Positions 34,723-44,942 of a DNA stretch of 49,310 nucleotides are shown here, one piece after another. The position numbers were made by a program, and so were the translations under genes. The notes under the pieces are model-generated. The model saw only the letters and a program-made list of their open reading frames with translations, was not told the origin of the DNA and ran no database searches. This DNA comes from Blumeriella jaapii (Eukaryota > Ascomycota > Leotiomycetes > Helotiales > Drepanopezizaceae), in contig VWND01000054.1 of the NCBI GenBank assembly GCA_009599575.1, positions 1-49,310 of the forward strand, in the 5' to 3' direction. Positions within the stretch are counted from its first letter, which is position 1. Each line of letters starts with the position of its first letter.

Positions 34723-34727
34723 GCTAG
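34723..34727 (+). repeat. Right TSD of Gypsy-2 (GCTAG)
   Basis: Partner of 28727-28731 (ACTAG), with one mismatch. Confidence 0.85.
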
Positions 34728-37000
34728 TAGATTTTTTTATTTAGCTTTTTTTTAAATTCGAATCGAAATATTCGCGCAATTCGATAAGTTCAGATTCCGA
34801 TAAAAAATAAATTGATTTTTAAAAGAGATTTTTTTTTTTCGCGAAATTTATTCGATATTTTATAAAATAGTAAAAAGCTAGAATAACCGCGGCGGTATCG
34901 TCGAATACGTCGGCGTAATCGTTATATTTAAAAAGTAATTGGTATTGTTTTTTAATAGTTTTTTTTTAAAACGATACAAAACGCTTATTTTTTTTTGGAT
35001 TTTTTTTTAAAACGTTTAATTATAACGAAATTAAATTGTAAGCTACGATTTAATTCGAAAGCTTATAACGGGATCGATATTTCGCAATCAAAAAAACTTT
35101 AAAATAAATAAAACTCTTAAAATATTTATATCGCAAATTATAAAATCGCTTTATATCTTTTTAATTATTTTATAATTATTAATAACGCGAATAAATTGCG
35201 TATGCGTGCCGTAAATATTTACTTTTTTTTTTCAATCGTAAATAAATTAATACGTTTTTAAATTGATTTTTATTTATATTTAATTAATAACTTTTAGATT
35301 ACGCAGTTTCCGCGCCGCAATCGATAAAAATTCGTTTCGTACGAATTTCGCTTTTAGCTTTTTTAATTTCGATTAAAATTATTATTTTCTGTTTTTTTTT
35401 TTCGCTCGATTTTGTTAGCAGCGACGAAATTAAAATCGAACGAAAGCTTTTCCTAAATTCTTAAATTTATTAGCTTCGGGGCAGTTTAAAATTATATATT
35501 TTTTTCTGTTGTATTTATAATATTCGATTTCTAAATAATTGGCTATACGATGCTTTTTCTTTTAGCAGCGATTGCATTTCGAAAAATAAAAAAAATCGTT
35601 AAAAGTTTTAAAATTTCAAAGGATTTTGTTAGAATTATCGTTTTTTCGCTTTCGTTTTTTTTTTTATAACGTATTTTCGAATCGAAAACGGTATATATCT
35701 GTTTTAGCTTTTAAACTTTAATCGTAAATATAAGTTTTTTTTTCTTTTTTTTTTGCGTTCGTTTCGTCGTTTATTATTTTTCGTTTCGTTATTAATAATT
35801 TTATTAGCATTTTCGATACGACGAGCGATTAATATTAATTTTTCGTACGAGCTTATAATTGTAATATTGCTTCGTTTAATAATTTTTTTTCGAAAAGTAA
35901 ATCGGAGTTTTGCGAAAAGCATTTTTTTTTTAATCGCATCGTTTATTATTTATAATTGCTATTCGAAATTATTTAAATAAGCAACGAAATCGTTAATTAA
36001 TTTATGCTTTTTTTGCTTCGCTTTATCGTATAAATTCGAAGCCGCGATTTTTCGATTTTCCGCATTTATTAAAAAGTTTAATATTTATTTTTTAAAATCG
36101 TTTTATATAATTCGAATATTCGTAAAACGTCGTTCGTATCCGGTTTATTTTCTTTTTATTTTATCGTCGAAAGCTAAAATATAAGCGTTAATTTTTTTTA
36201 ATTAATATAAAATATTACTTTTTTATTTTAGCGGAAACTTCGCTTTGCACGCCGAATAAAAAATTAAGTTTTTTTAATATTTTTCTTTCGATATATTAAA
36301 AGGTTTTTTATTTTTAATGCTTTTCGGCTCGAATTCGTTATGTTTTTTACAAAAAGTATAATATGCTTAAAAAAAATGTTAAGTCGTTTTTAATAAGTAT
36401 TATTATCGTAATGTTTCGAAAATATTTTATAATAATCGCCGGCTTAAATTATTTTTTGTTTTTTTTTAATTGGAACGATATTAAAAAATATAAAAACTTT
36501 TTTTTCGATATTTTCGAAAGCGTCGAGTTTTCGTTAAAATTGTTTAATTTTTTTTCGGAATTCGTTTCGGCGTTTTTTGGTTTTTTCGAGTTTTTTAATT
36601 GTTTCGTAAATCTTTTTTTTAGTTTTTTTCTATTTTATTTTAATTCGTATTTTTTTTACTTTTTTACGTTTATCGTTTTTTTTTTATTCGGCGCGGATTC
36701 GTTTATTAGTCAAATAAATCAAAATTTCGATAGAAAGTTTTTCCGAATCGTTTTAAGCGTAGCTTTTTTTAATGATTTTTTCGATAAAAAAAGTTAAGAA
36801 ATCGTCGCGTTTTGATAATGAAGTATTTTCGATTTTTAATAAGGCTGGTAACGTTAGGGAAAACGATAATACGGGGTTTTTCTGAGCAGCCGAAAGTATT
36901 GGGTTTTTTTAAATAGCTGGAAGTGTTTGTTTTCTGCGAATGCGAAAAGCTATAATATCGATAATAATAATATAAATGTAGTAATATAATAAAAGGTTGT
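34723..37000 (-). pseudogene. Gypsy-3b gag, protease and RT N-terminus
   Basis: In coding order from 37,000: gag, with the piece matching FRRAKRSFR and a glutamine/lysine-rich stretch near 36,200-36,100, then 35922-35704 open, with IISSYEKLILIARRIENANK. RT N-terminus near 34,960-34,740 carries the YNDYADVFDD segment that precedes the RT palm in gypsy elements. It starts at the right duplication of Gypsy-2 (34723-34727, GCTAG). I could not locate the protease active site. Plus-strand open frames here (35753-35980, 36363-36797) are low-complexity shadows. Confidence 0.65.
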
Positions 37001-37045
37001 TTTAGTAGTATCGAATTGCCGTTCCGGTGGGTAGAAAAATTAAAA

Positions 37046-37458
37046 TATAAGAATTAAAAAGCAGGAAAACACTAATTTAAACAATAAAGCTTAGATAAGA
37101 TTGGATTAATAATCAAACTGATTTTTACTTTTTATATTTTTAATAAAAGGCGTGTATAAATACAAAAGGAAGGGTGGAGCCTTCGAAAAAAATATTTTTC
37201 AGAAAACCAGGCGAATCTTATTTAATATGCTTTTCCAGCCTCTATCCCGACCTTTTTTTATTTTTTTTAATATAATTTTAATAATTGGTTTTTTAGTAAT
37301 CACTTTTATAAAGTGTTTTATTTAAATATTATTTCTAGCCTTTACAGTACTATCCGGCCCCCACGGCCTATCCGTAGCGAATATTATTCGAGGATTGGTA
37401 AAAGGCAGAGGATTTTGGCGGATCATCTGACTTATATACGTAATATTGGTTCCTGACA
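37046..37458 (-). repeat. Gypsy-3b 5' LTR, 413 bp
   Basis: Left edge TATAAGAATTA (mutated TGTAAGGATTG), right edge GGTTCCTGACA intact. No convincing tRNA-complementary site was found beside it (plus strand 37,018-37,045). Confidence 0.92.
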
Positions 37459-37463
37459 CATTT
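37459..37463 (+). repeat. Right TSD of Gypsy-3b (CATTT)
   Basis: A perfect match to 24116-24120. Confidence 0.92.
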
Positions 37464-40440
37464 TTTTTAAAAAATTTATAATAAATCGGCAAAACTTAGC
37501 GTAGTTTTTAATAAAACGTTTGTAAAAATTAATAAAACTTAAAAATATTTAAATATTTCGCCATATAATAAAAAAAAGCTATTTTCGAATATTATTTATT
37601 TTCCTTAGGTTTATTTTAATTCTCGTAGAGATAACGACGAAGCTTAGGAACTTAACCGTATTCGTATCGAAAGCATATTTTTTTAAATTTTCGTAAAATT
37701 TATTAATACGAAATTTTTCGAAAACTTTTTTTACCGCGTTTATATAATCGTCGGAATTTTCGAAAAATATTAAAATATCGTCGAAGTAAATTATATACGT
37801 AATATTTATTAAACCGACTAAAATTTAATTAATATACGCTTAGAAAGTTGCTAATGCGTTCGAAAGGCCGAAAAGTAATACGTAGTATTCGAAATGTTCG
37901 TAACGAATACGAAACGCAATTTTTTATTTATTTTTTTCTTTTATTCGAAAGCGATAATACGCCTAAATAAAATCTAGCTTAATAAATATTTTAGCTTTTT
38001 TTAAACGATTTAAAATTTCGCTTATAAAAAATAAAAAAATTCGATTTTTAATCGTAACTGCGTTTAAATTTTTATAATCGACGTATAATCGTAAACTTCC
38101 GTTTTTTTTCGGTATAAATATTACCGGTGCGCCGGCAAAACTAATAAATCTTTTTATTTAATTTTTTTTTAAGCTCGAATCGAGATATTCGCGCAATTTA
38201 ATAAATTTAGATTTCGACAAAAAATAAATTGATTTTTAAAAAAAATCCTTTTTTTCCGCGAAATTTATTCGATGCTTTATAAAATAATAAAAAGCTAGAA
38301 TAACCGCGGCGGTATTGTTAAATACGTCGGCGTAATCGTCGTATTTAAAAAGTAATTAATACTGTTTTTTAATAGCTTTTTTCAAAACGATACAAAACGC
38401 TTGCTTTTTTTTGGATTTTTTTTTAAAACGTTTAATTATAACGAAATTAAATTATAAGCGTTCGATTAAATATCGCTACGATTTAATTCGAAAACTTATA
38501 ACAGAATCGATATTTCGCAATTAAAAAAACTTTAAAATAAATAAAACTTTTAGAATATTTATATCGCAAGCTACGAAATCGCTTTGTATTTTTTTAATTA
38601 TTTTATAATTATTAATAGCGCGAATAAATTGCGTATACGTATCGTAAATAATTACTTTTTTTTTTTAACCGTAAATAAATTAATACGTTTTTAAATTGAT
38701 TTCCATTTATATTTAATTAATAACTTTTAAATTACGCAGTTTTTTTCCGCGCCGCAATCGATAAAAACTCGTTTCGTACGAATTTCGCTTTTGGCTTTTT
38801 TAATTTCGACTGAAATTATTATTTTTTGCTTTTTTTTTTCGCTCGATTTTATTAGTAGCAACGAAATTAAAATCGAACGAAAGCTTTTCCCGAATTTTTA
38901 AATTTGTTAGCTTCGAAGCAATTTAAAATTATATATTTTTTTCTATTGTATTTATAATATTCGATTTTTAAATAATTAGCTATACGGTGCTTTTTTTTTT
39001 AGCAGCGACTGTATTTCGAAAAATAAAAAAAATCGTTAAAAGTTTTAAGATTTCAAAATTTTTTATTAAAATTATCGTTTTCTCGCTTTCGTTTTTTTTT
39101 TATAACGTATTTTCGAATCGAAAACGATATATATTTGTTTTAACTTTTAAGCTTTAATCGTAAATATAAATTTTTTTTTTTTTTTTTTTTTGCGTTCGTT
39201 TCGTCGTTTATTATTTTTCGTTTCGTTACTAATAATTTTATTAATACTTTCGATACGACGAGCGATTAATATTAATTTTTTGTACGAGCTTATAATTGTA
39301 ATATTGCTTCGTTTAATAATTTTTTTTCGAAAAATAAATCGGAGTTTTGCGAAAAGCATTTTTCTTTTAGTCGCATCGTTTATTATTTACAACTGCTATT
39401 CGAAATTATTTAAATAAGCAACGAAATCGTTAATTAATTTATGTTTTTTTTGCTTTGTTTTATCGTATAAATTCGAAGCCGCGATTTTTCGATTTTCCGC
39501 ATTTATTAAAAAGTCTAACATTTATTTTTTAAAATCGTTTTATATAATTCGAATATTCGTAAAACGTCGTTCGTATCCGGTTTATTTTTTTTTTATTTTA
39601 TCGTCGAAAGCTAGAATACAAGCGTTAATTTTTTTTTAATTAATACAAAATATTACTTTTTTATTCTGGCGGAAACTTCGCTTTGCACGCCGAATAAAAA
39701 ATTAAGCTTTTTTAGTATTTTTTTCGATATATTAGAAAATCTTTTATTTTTAATATTTTTCGGCTCGAATTCGTTATGTTTTTTACAAAAGATATAATAT
39801 ATTTAAAAAAAATGCTAGATCGTTTTTAATAAATATTATTATCGTAATATTTCGAGAATATTTTATAATAATCGCTAGCTTAGATTATTTTCTGTTTTTT
39901 TTCAATTGAAACGATATTAAAAAATATAAAAACCTTTTTTTCGATATTTTCGAAAGCGTTAAATTTTTATTAAAATTGTTTAATTTTTTTTCGAAATTCG
40001 TTTCGGCGTTTTTTGGTTTTTTCGAGTTTTTTAATTATTTCGTAAACTTTTTTTTCGGTTTTTTTCTGTTTTATTTTAGTTCGTATTTTTTTTATTTTCT
40101 TACGTTTATCGTTTTCTTTTTGTTCGTCGCGGATTCGTTTATTAGCTAAATAAATTAAAATCTCGGTGAAAAGTTTTTTCGAATCGCTTTAAGCGTGGCT
40201 TTTTTTAGTAATTTTTTCGATAAAAAAAGTTAGAAAATCGTCGCGCCTTAATAATAAAATATTTTCGACTTTTAATAAAGCTGATAATATTAAAAAAAAC
40301 GATAGTACGAAATCTTTTTAAGCAGCCGAAAATGCTAAGTTTTTTTAAATAGCTAGAAATGCTTATTCGCTGCGAATGCGAAAAGCTATAATATCGATAA
40401 TAACGATATAAATATAATAATATAATAAAAAGTTGTTTTA
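37459..40440 (-). pseudogene. Gypsy-3a gag, protease and RT (5' half)
   Basis: Begins with the right CATTT duplication of Gypsy-3b (37459-37463). RT: intact catalytic box Y-F-D-D at 37788-37777, and an uninterrupted junction across the Gypsy-2 insertion site near 38,140. Gag: open piece 39359-39147, nearly the same as in Gypsy-3b (IISSYKKLILIARRIESINK). Plus-strand frame 39190-39417 is its shadow. It continues past Gypsy-3b at 24120. Confidence 0.75.
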
Positions 40441-40481
40441 ATAATATCGAACTGCCGTTCCGATAAATAAAAAAATCAAAA

Positions 40482-40895
40482 TATAAAAATTGAAAAGCAG
40501 AAAAATATTAATTTAAATAATAAAATTTAAATAAAATTAAATTAATAATTAAACTGATTTTTACCTTTTATATTTTTAGTAAAAGGCGTGTATAAGTACA
40601 AAAGAAAAGATAGAGCCTTCGAAAAAAGTATTTCCCAGGAAACCAAGCGAATTTTATTTAATATGCTTTTCCAGCCTTTATTCCGATTTTTTTTTAATTC
40701 TTTTTAATATAATTCTAATAATTGGTTTCTTAGCAATTATTTCTATAAAATGTTTTATTTAAATATTATTTTCAGCTTTTATAATACTATCCGGCCCCCA
40801 CGGCTTATCCGCAGAAAATATTATTCGAGGGTTGGTAGGAGGCAGAGGGTTTTGGCGGATCACCTGACTTATACACGTGATGTTGGTTCCTGACA
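40482..40895 (-). repeat. Gypsy-3a 5' LTR, 414 bp
   Basis: Left edge TATAAAAATTG, right edge GGTTCCTGACA. Same length as 20237-20650. Confidence 0.92.
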
Positions 40896-40900
40896 GGCCG
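40896..40900 (+). repeat. Right TSD of Gypsy-3a (GGCCG)
   Basis: A perfect match to 20232-20236. Confidence 0.93.
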
Positions 40901-41538
40901 GAATATACGACGTGCTAATTGCGTAGCATCGATAGCAACGAGCTTTAGCTAAATTCGATAAACAATTGTAATTTAGGTTTTCAATTGCTTCGCGAACAAT
41001 ACAGATTATATAAAAAATAAAATTAGAAAGCTCAGAAATAGCAGGTTTTCTGGCTTTAATGCGAGCGCGTTTTAAAAGACGATTATCGTCGTTATTTTTA
41101 TTTTTATTTTCTCCGCTTTAATAACTCCCGGCCGTTTTTCTTTTAAAAGCGCTAGTGTTCTGCCTTTCTTCTTTTGAAGTATTATCAGAACCGAAACCAT
41201 CGCTAATAGCGCTTCTACTGCTAGCAGCGTTTCCGCCATTTTTTTTAGGCGTTATATCGGCATTTTCGAGGCCAAGCAAATATAAATTTTCGAACCGTTT
41301 AAAAACGAAATATCGAAAAAGTCGCTTTTTTCGAAAAAGTCGAAAAAAAACGAATTGGCCGAAAAAGCCGATTAATTGCGTAAAATAAATTTCGCAAAAC
41401 TCCGATTACGCAAGCGCCGAGGATTGGGAATTCGAAAAGCTGGACCAATTGGTCGCGTAAAGCCACGCGGACGATTTTTTTTAAGTATAAGAAAAGTTAT
41501 ATCGATATTTTTAATTAAAATAATAAAGCTTAAATTTA
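40896..41538 (-). pseudogene. Copia-1 antisense frame, N-terminal half
   Basis: Counterpart of 11495-12125 of Copia-2. The start codon at 41538-41536 is ATA where Copia-2 has ATG, a G-to-A change. A 4-base deletion near 41,290 shifts the frame and a 3-base gain lies a little further on, so this copy is broken by indels as well as by stops. The C-x2-C motif (ARCYRC) is kept near 40,930. The two halves add up to 1,223 bases against 1,224 in Copia-2. The interval 41539-41757 to the LTR is short leader-like sequence ending in the purine tract AAAAAGTG. Confidence 0.6.
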
Positions 41539-41757
41539 TTAAAAAATTAATAGAAAAATAAAAAAGTTAAGGTTTTCAAAAGCGACGAAACGCTTATTTA
41601 AGCTAAATTCGCTTTATTTACGCTTCGCAACGACAAAAAATATAAACAAATTATATAAATATTGCAATATCGCGTTACGGCCGTATTCGGACGACAAAAA
41701 GACTTTTCCGCGCTTTAAAAATAACTAATCACCGGATTAGCAATTAGCTAAAAAGTG

Positions 41758-42059
41758 TGTTGCGTTATATTTATATTTTTTTATTTTTTTTTATTTTTTT
41801 TATTTTAAATTTATTTTTTTTGTACGCTTTTAGTAGTTAAATGTTTTTGAAACTCGGAAAGGCTCGTAATTACGTGATAACGAGCCTTTTCGGAAACTAG
41901 TTTTTCCGAGCGACTGACTAAGCGAGCCCGAACCTTCCGTCTTTTGCGGAAAGCTCGCCAGTCAGACTTAGAACAATACAAGTAACATTTTACTGCATAT
42001 AATTCATCCGTCCCAGCCTCCGGTGAGGGTTCCTACCGACTATTCGGCTATGCACGACA
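41758..42059 (+). repeat. Copia-1 3' LTR, 302 bp
   Basis: Reads TGTTGCGTTATA ... GCACGACA, the sense orientation of the family. Preceded by AAAAAGTG, a probable polypurine tract. Confidence 0.94.
41858..41889. promoter_or_regulatory. Dyad around a CACGTG-like core in the Copia-1 LTR
   Basis: The same 10-bp arms as in Copia-2, spacer with TTACGTGA. Both arms are unchanged although the surrounding LTR has mutated. Confidence 0.6.
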
Positions 42060-42064
42060 GTAAT
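42060..42064 (+). repeat. Right TSD of Copia-1 (GTAAT), partner outside the window
   Basis: The five bases after the 3' LTR. By the structure of the stack, GTAAT (or a RIP variant) should stand just left of the Copia-1 5' LTR, about 1,050 bp before base 1. Confidence 0.6.
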
Positions 42065-43357
42065 TATTACGCTTATCGAAAAAATTTTGTTTTAAAAAAT
42101 AAGCGCCCCGGCTTTTTTCAGCTTTTTTTTGTTTTTAACCATTTTTAAAAGCACGTTATAATAAACTTTTGCAATTTTAATAAAAATAAACACGATTACG
42201 ATAACGTATTCGTAATAATAAATCGCTTTTCCAAATAAGCTATTTCGATCTTTTGTTATAAAAATATCGACGTTCGAAGCTTCGCCAAATTGTATATATT
42301 TTATATATACAAATATTTTAGCTTTTTAAAAAGTATTATTAGCGATCGTAGCTTTTAATATTAATTTATTTTTTGGTTTAAATTAAATAAAATACTCGGT
42401 ACGCAACTAAAGCTTTCGATAGCCGCTTATTTTAAAACCGACGGTCAGACCGAAATTTATAATTAATATCTATAAAAACGCTTTCGACCTTTCGTAAATT
42501 TTTATTAAAACGATTAAAATAAATTTTTTTTAATAATAGATTTCGCTTAAATAGTTTTTTTTTACGAAAATTTAAATGGCTTTTCATTTTTTAAAATTGT
42601 ATACGATTATATTTCTTATATTAACTAAAACTGAAAGCTCGATATTTCCCTTTTTTTTAATTTTTTATATAAGCTAAACGCAAACGAAGCTCGTGCGTAC
42701 GCTCGCCGCTATTACGACGTCTGAAATCTCGCTAAATCGCATTTTTAACAAATTTACGATAAAATAAAAAAAAATGCGAATAAGTTTTGCCGCGCGATCG
42801 ATTTTAACGTTAGCGATTACGTTTGGCTCGATATGCGTTTATTTCCGATTTTTCGGCCTTTTCGCAAGCTCGATAATTTTATAAACGACCCTTTTAAAAT
42901 TGTAGCCAAAATTTTCGACAACGCTTTTAAACTAAACCTTTTTAATATTATAAACGTATATCCAGTTTTTTACGCTAATCGATTGCGCAAAGCAGTTGAC
43001 GACGCGTTTCCAAGTTAAATTAACCCAGCCCTTAAACTTATTAATATAATTAATAAGCTTATATACGAAATCGAAAAATTAATCGCCTGTCGAATACAAC
43101 GGAAAACTTTTTAATACAAAGCTTTTTGGGTAAGCTTAAATAAAAATCTCACGTAGTATTCCGCGTCTGACTTTATATATGCTTTTTTAAAAGTGCGCGA
43201 CTTTTATTTAACGTATAAAAAGCTTTCCGGTCTTTTTGCAAAACTTATAAATTGGCTGAAAGCGTATTCCGAAAATTTAAATTCGTACGATTATTTGAAT
43301 AGCGACGTATTAATAAATAAAAACTCGAAGGCGCGCTTTTTTCGGACGGAGAAATAA
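42060..43357 (+). pseudogene. Gypsy-4 integrase core, GPY/F region and chromodomain
   Basis: The frame starts inside the integrase core because Copia-1 inserted there; the rest of Gypsy-4 lies left of the window. Seen: YDNVFVIINRFSK near 42,195, the DGQTEIYNQYL block near 42,440 with catalytic Glu, then the open 61-codon piece 42833-43018 with FRPFRKLDNFINDPFKIV and INVYPVFYANRLRKAVDD, a clear match to the GPY/F and HPVFHVSLL regions. At 43,065-43,270 come EIEKLIACRI, YKAFWVSLNK and DFYLTYKKLSG, fitting a chromodomain (YLVKWxG, DFH..YP..PGPP). The last codons end within a few bases of the LTR. Integrase would insert element DNA, with the chromodomain guiding it to methylated H3. Confidence 0.85.
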
Positions 43358-43624
43358 TATAACGACTTATTTTTTTACCACCTCTCGTATTACCCCAGCA
43401 ACTACGTATAGCTGCAAGCTTCCTGGTCTCCTAGTGAATCTTTCCATCAATTGTAAAAACTATTCATATATATAAGGCTTTTTCTTTTTAACAACCTCTG
43501 CCTTTTGCAGTTATTAATTCTAAATGAATATTTTTGTTACAGAACCAAAGGCTCGTTTTATACCATATGAACACGGCGACCAGTTGACTGATCTCCCAGC
43601 CCTCCGACTGATTAAATCGTCACA
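43358..43624 (+). repeat. Gypsy-4 3' LTR (LTR-a), 267 bp
   Basis: Starts TATAACGACTT directly after the end of pol and ends ATCGTCACA. The same pol-to-LTR junction occurs inverted at 46981/46982. The 3' part, CCAGTTGACTGATCTCCCAG and on, is little mutated. Confidence 0.88.
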
Positions 43625-44671
43625 GCGATAGCCTTTTAATTTAATATAATCGATAATTTAAATTAAGCTATTTTTTAAACTTTTTAAACAACCAGTTCGA
43701 AAACGAGTTTTTTAATTTATTGTTTATTTAATTTTTATTTGTCAGATTATTACATACGCTTTTAAGCTGATTTTTAAAAAAAAACAGTTGAAATATTTTC
43801 AACTTTTTTGTACGAAATCGATAAAATACTAAACGATTTTACGTATAACATTTTTTTCAAAACCCAATTTTATAGTTTTTTCGAACGTTTTAAAACTAAT
43901 AAAATATCGATTTCGACCTTTTCAATTAGCTTAGCAAAGCTAATTTCGAATAAACTTTTTTTCGAATCTTTTTTTCCGAAATACAAAAATTTCGAATACG
44001 TGTTTTCTAAGGCCGCTAGTAACGAGCTAGTTTTTTACCGGCCCTACGACTATAAGATCGAGCTTATTATTAATAAAAAAAAGCTGAAATATACACTTTT
44101 TTATATAAAATATCGATTTTAAAGCTCGAAATTGTTAAAAACCTATTTGCAAAATAATTTTAACAAAAGCTTTATCGAATTTTTCACCGCTTTTTTCGCT
44201 GTTTTAATGTTTTTCGCTAAAAAACCCGACGGTTTTTTACGTTTTTATATCGATTATCGAGCTTTTAATAACGTTATTTGTAAAAATCGCTATTTTTTTT
44301 TTTTTATCGATAAAACTTTTGCTCGTTTTTCGAAAGCGCGAATTTTTACGAAATTCGATATTCGTTAAGCTTTTTATAAAATTCGAATAAATCCCGCTAA
44401 AAAAAAATTAACGACGTTTCGTACGCGTTACGGCGTTTATAAATGCAAAATGCTATCTTTTGACTTTATTAATAAATCCGCAATTTATCAACGCTATATA
44501 AACGACGTTTTTTTCGATTATTTAAATGATTTTTATATTATATATTTAAATAACATTTTTATTTATTCGTTCGATTTATTAAAATACGCTATATACGTTC
44601 GCAAAATATTTCAAAAGCTCGCTAACGTTGAATTACAAACCGATATTCGGAAATTTAAATTCAACGTTATT
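43625..44671 (+). pseudogene. RT relic of a Gypsy-4-family copy (D5)
   Basis: After about 120 bases of AT-rich linker, 43,743-44,671 is one frame (open pieces 43808-44122, 44132-44368, 44450-44674). Motifs: LYEID-type MYEIDKILND, YKNFEYVFSKAASNELVF, YRPYDYKIEL, FAKKPDGFLRF then YIDYRAFNNV, FTKFDIR, FRTRYGVYK, and YLNNIFIYSF, where the catalytic YLDD has become YLNN. This is the pre-RT segment plus the RT palm of a common fungal gypsy family. It ends abruptly at the LTR-b boundary in the FNV segment. Confidence 0.83.
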
Positions 44672-44942
44672 TGAGTGACGACTCACTTTTTTGCCACCTC
44701 TCGTGTCATCCCAGCAACTACGTGTAGCTGCAAGCTTCCTGGTTTTCTGGTGGGTCTTCCTATCAATTATAGAAACTATTTATATATATAAAACTTTTTC
44801 CTTTTAGCAACTTTTGCCTTTTGCAGTTATTGATTTTAAATAAATATTTTTGTTACAAAACTAAAGGTTCGTTTTTTATATTATATATATACGGCGATCA
44901 GTTGACTGATTTCCCAGCCCTCCGACTGATTAGATCGTTATA
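44672..44942 (+). repeat. LTR-b, 271 bp, Gypsy-4 family, flanked by TTATT repeats
   Basis: Starts TGAGTGACGACTC and ends ATCGTTATA. TTATT stands at 44667-44671 and 44943-44947, which looks like a duplication around a solo LTR. But the sequence on the right does not continue the RT interrupted on the left (the intact order is at 46,080-46,100). So it may be a 5' LTR of the copy that follows, with TTATT by chance, or a solo LTR followed by a rearrangement. Confidence 0.8.

Larger units (their letters stand above)
24121..37458 (-). mobile_element. Gypsy-3b, same family as Gypsy-3a, 7,342 bp without Gypsy-2
   Basis: 413-bp LTRs with TGTAAGGATTG and CCTGACA ends and a perfect CATTT duplication. 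It was inserted into the pol of Gypsy-3a in the same orientation, so reading along the chromosome gives LTR-half-LTR-whole-LTR-half-LTR, which can be mistaken for a tandem array. It was later split by Gypsy-2. Confidence 0.94.
20237..40895 (-). mobile_element. Gypsy-3a, chromodomain Ty3/gypsy element, 7,316 bp without insertions
   Basis: Bounded by 414-bp LTRs (TGTAAGGATTG at the left edge, CCTGACA at the right) and a perfect GGCCG duplication. Coding on the minus strand: gag to RT at 40,440-37,459 and RNase H to chromodomain at 24,120-21,740, divided by Gypsy-3b. An antisense frame lies before the 3' LTR. Confidence 0.94.
1..42059 (+). mobile_element. Copia-1, Ty1/copia LTR retrotransposon, outer host element (5' end outside the window)
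   Basis: Its pieces are 1-4109, 10113-10974, 19194-20236 and 40896-42059, separated by three younger LTR elements, each flanked by a 5-bp duplication. The order gag, integrase, RT, RNase H, antisense frame, 3' LTR matches the intact copy Copia-2. Base 1 corresponds to about 18143 of Copia-2, so about 748 bp of internal sequence plus the 302-bp 5' LTR lie to the left. The pieces with that missing part sum to about 8.21 kb, against 8,219 bp for Copia-2. The integrase-before-RT order places it in Ty1/copia. It is dead: frames are full of stops and it is split three times. Confidence 0.9.

Noticed and set aside
35753..36797. Plus-strand open frames of 75 and 144 codons (35753-35980, 36363-36797; also 39190-39417)
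   Set aside because: Leu/Phe/Ile-rich low-complexity frames opposite the Lys-rich gag of Gypsy-3; shadows produced by AT-rich sequence.
10975..42059. A DNA transposon with 302-bp inverted terminal repeats (18892-19193 against 41758-42059)
   Set aside because: The two repeats are inverted only because they belong to different elements: one is the 5' LTR of Copia-2 (-), the other the 3' LTR of Copia-1 (+). TATAA duplications and RNase H continuity settle it.
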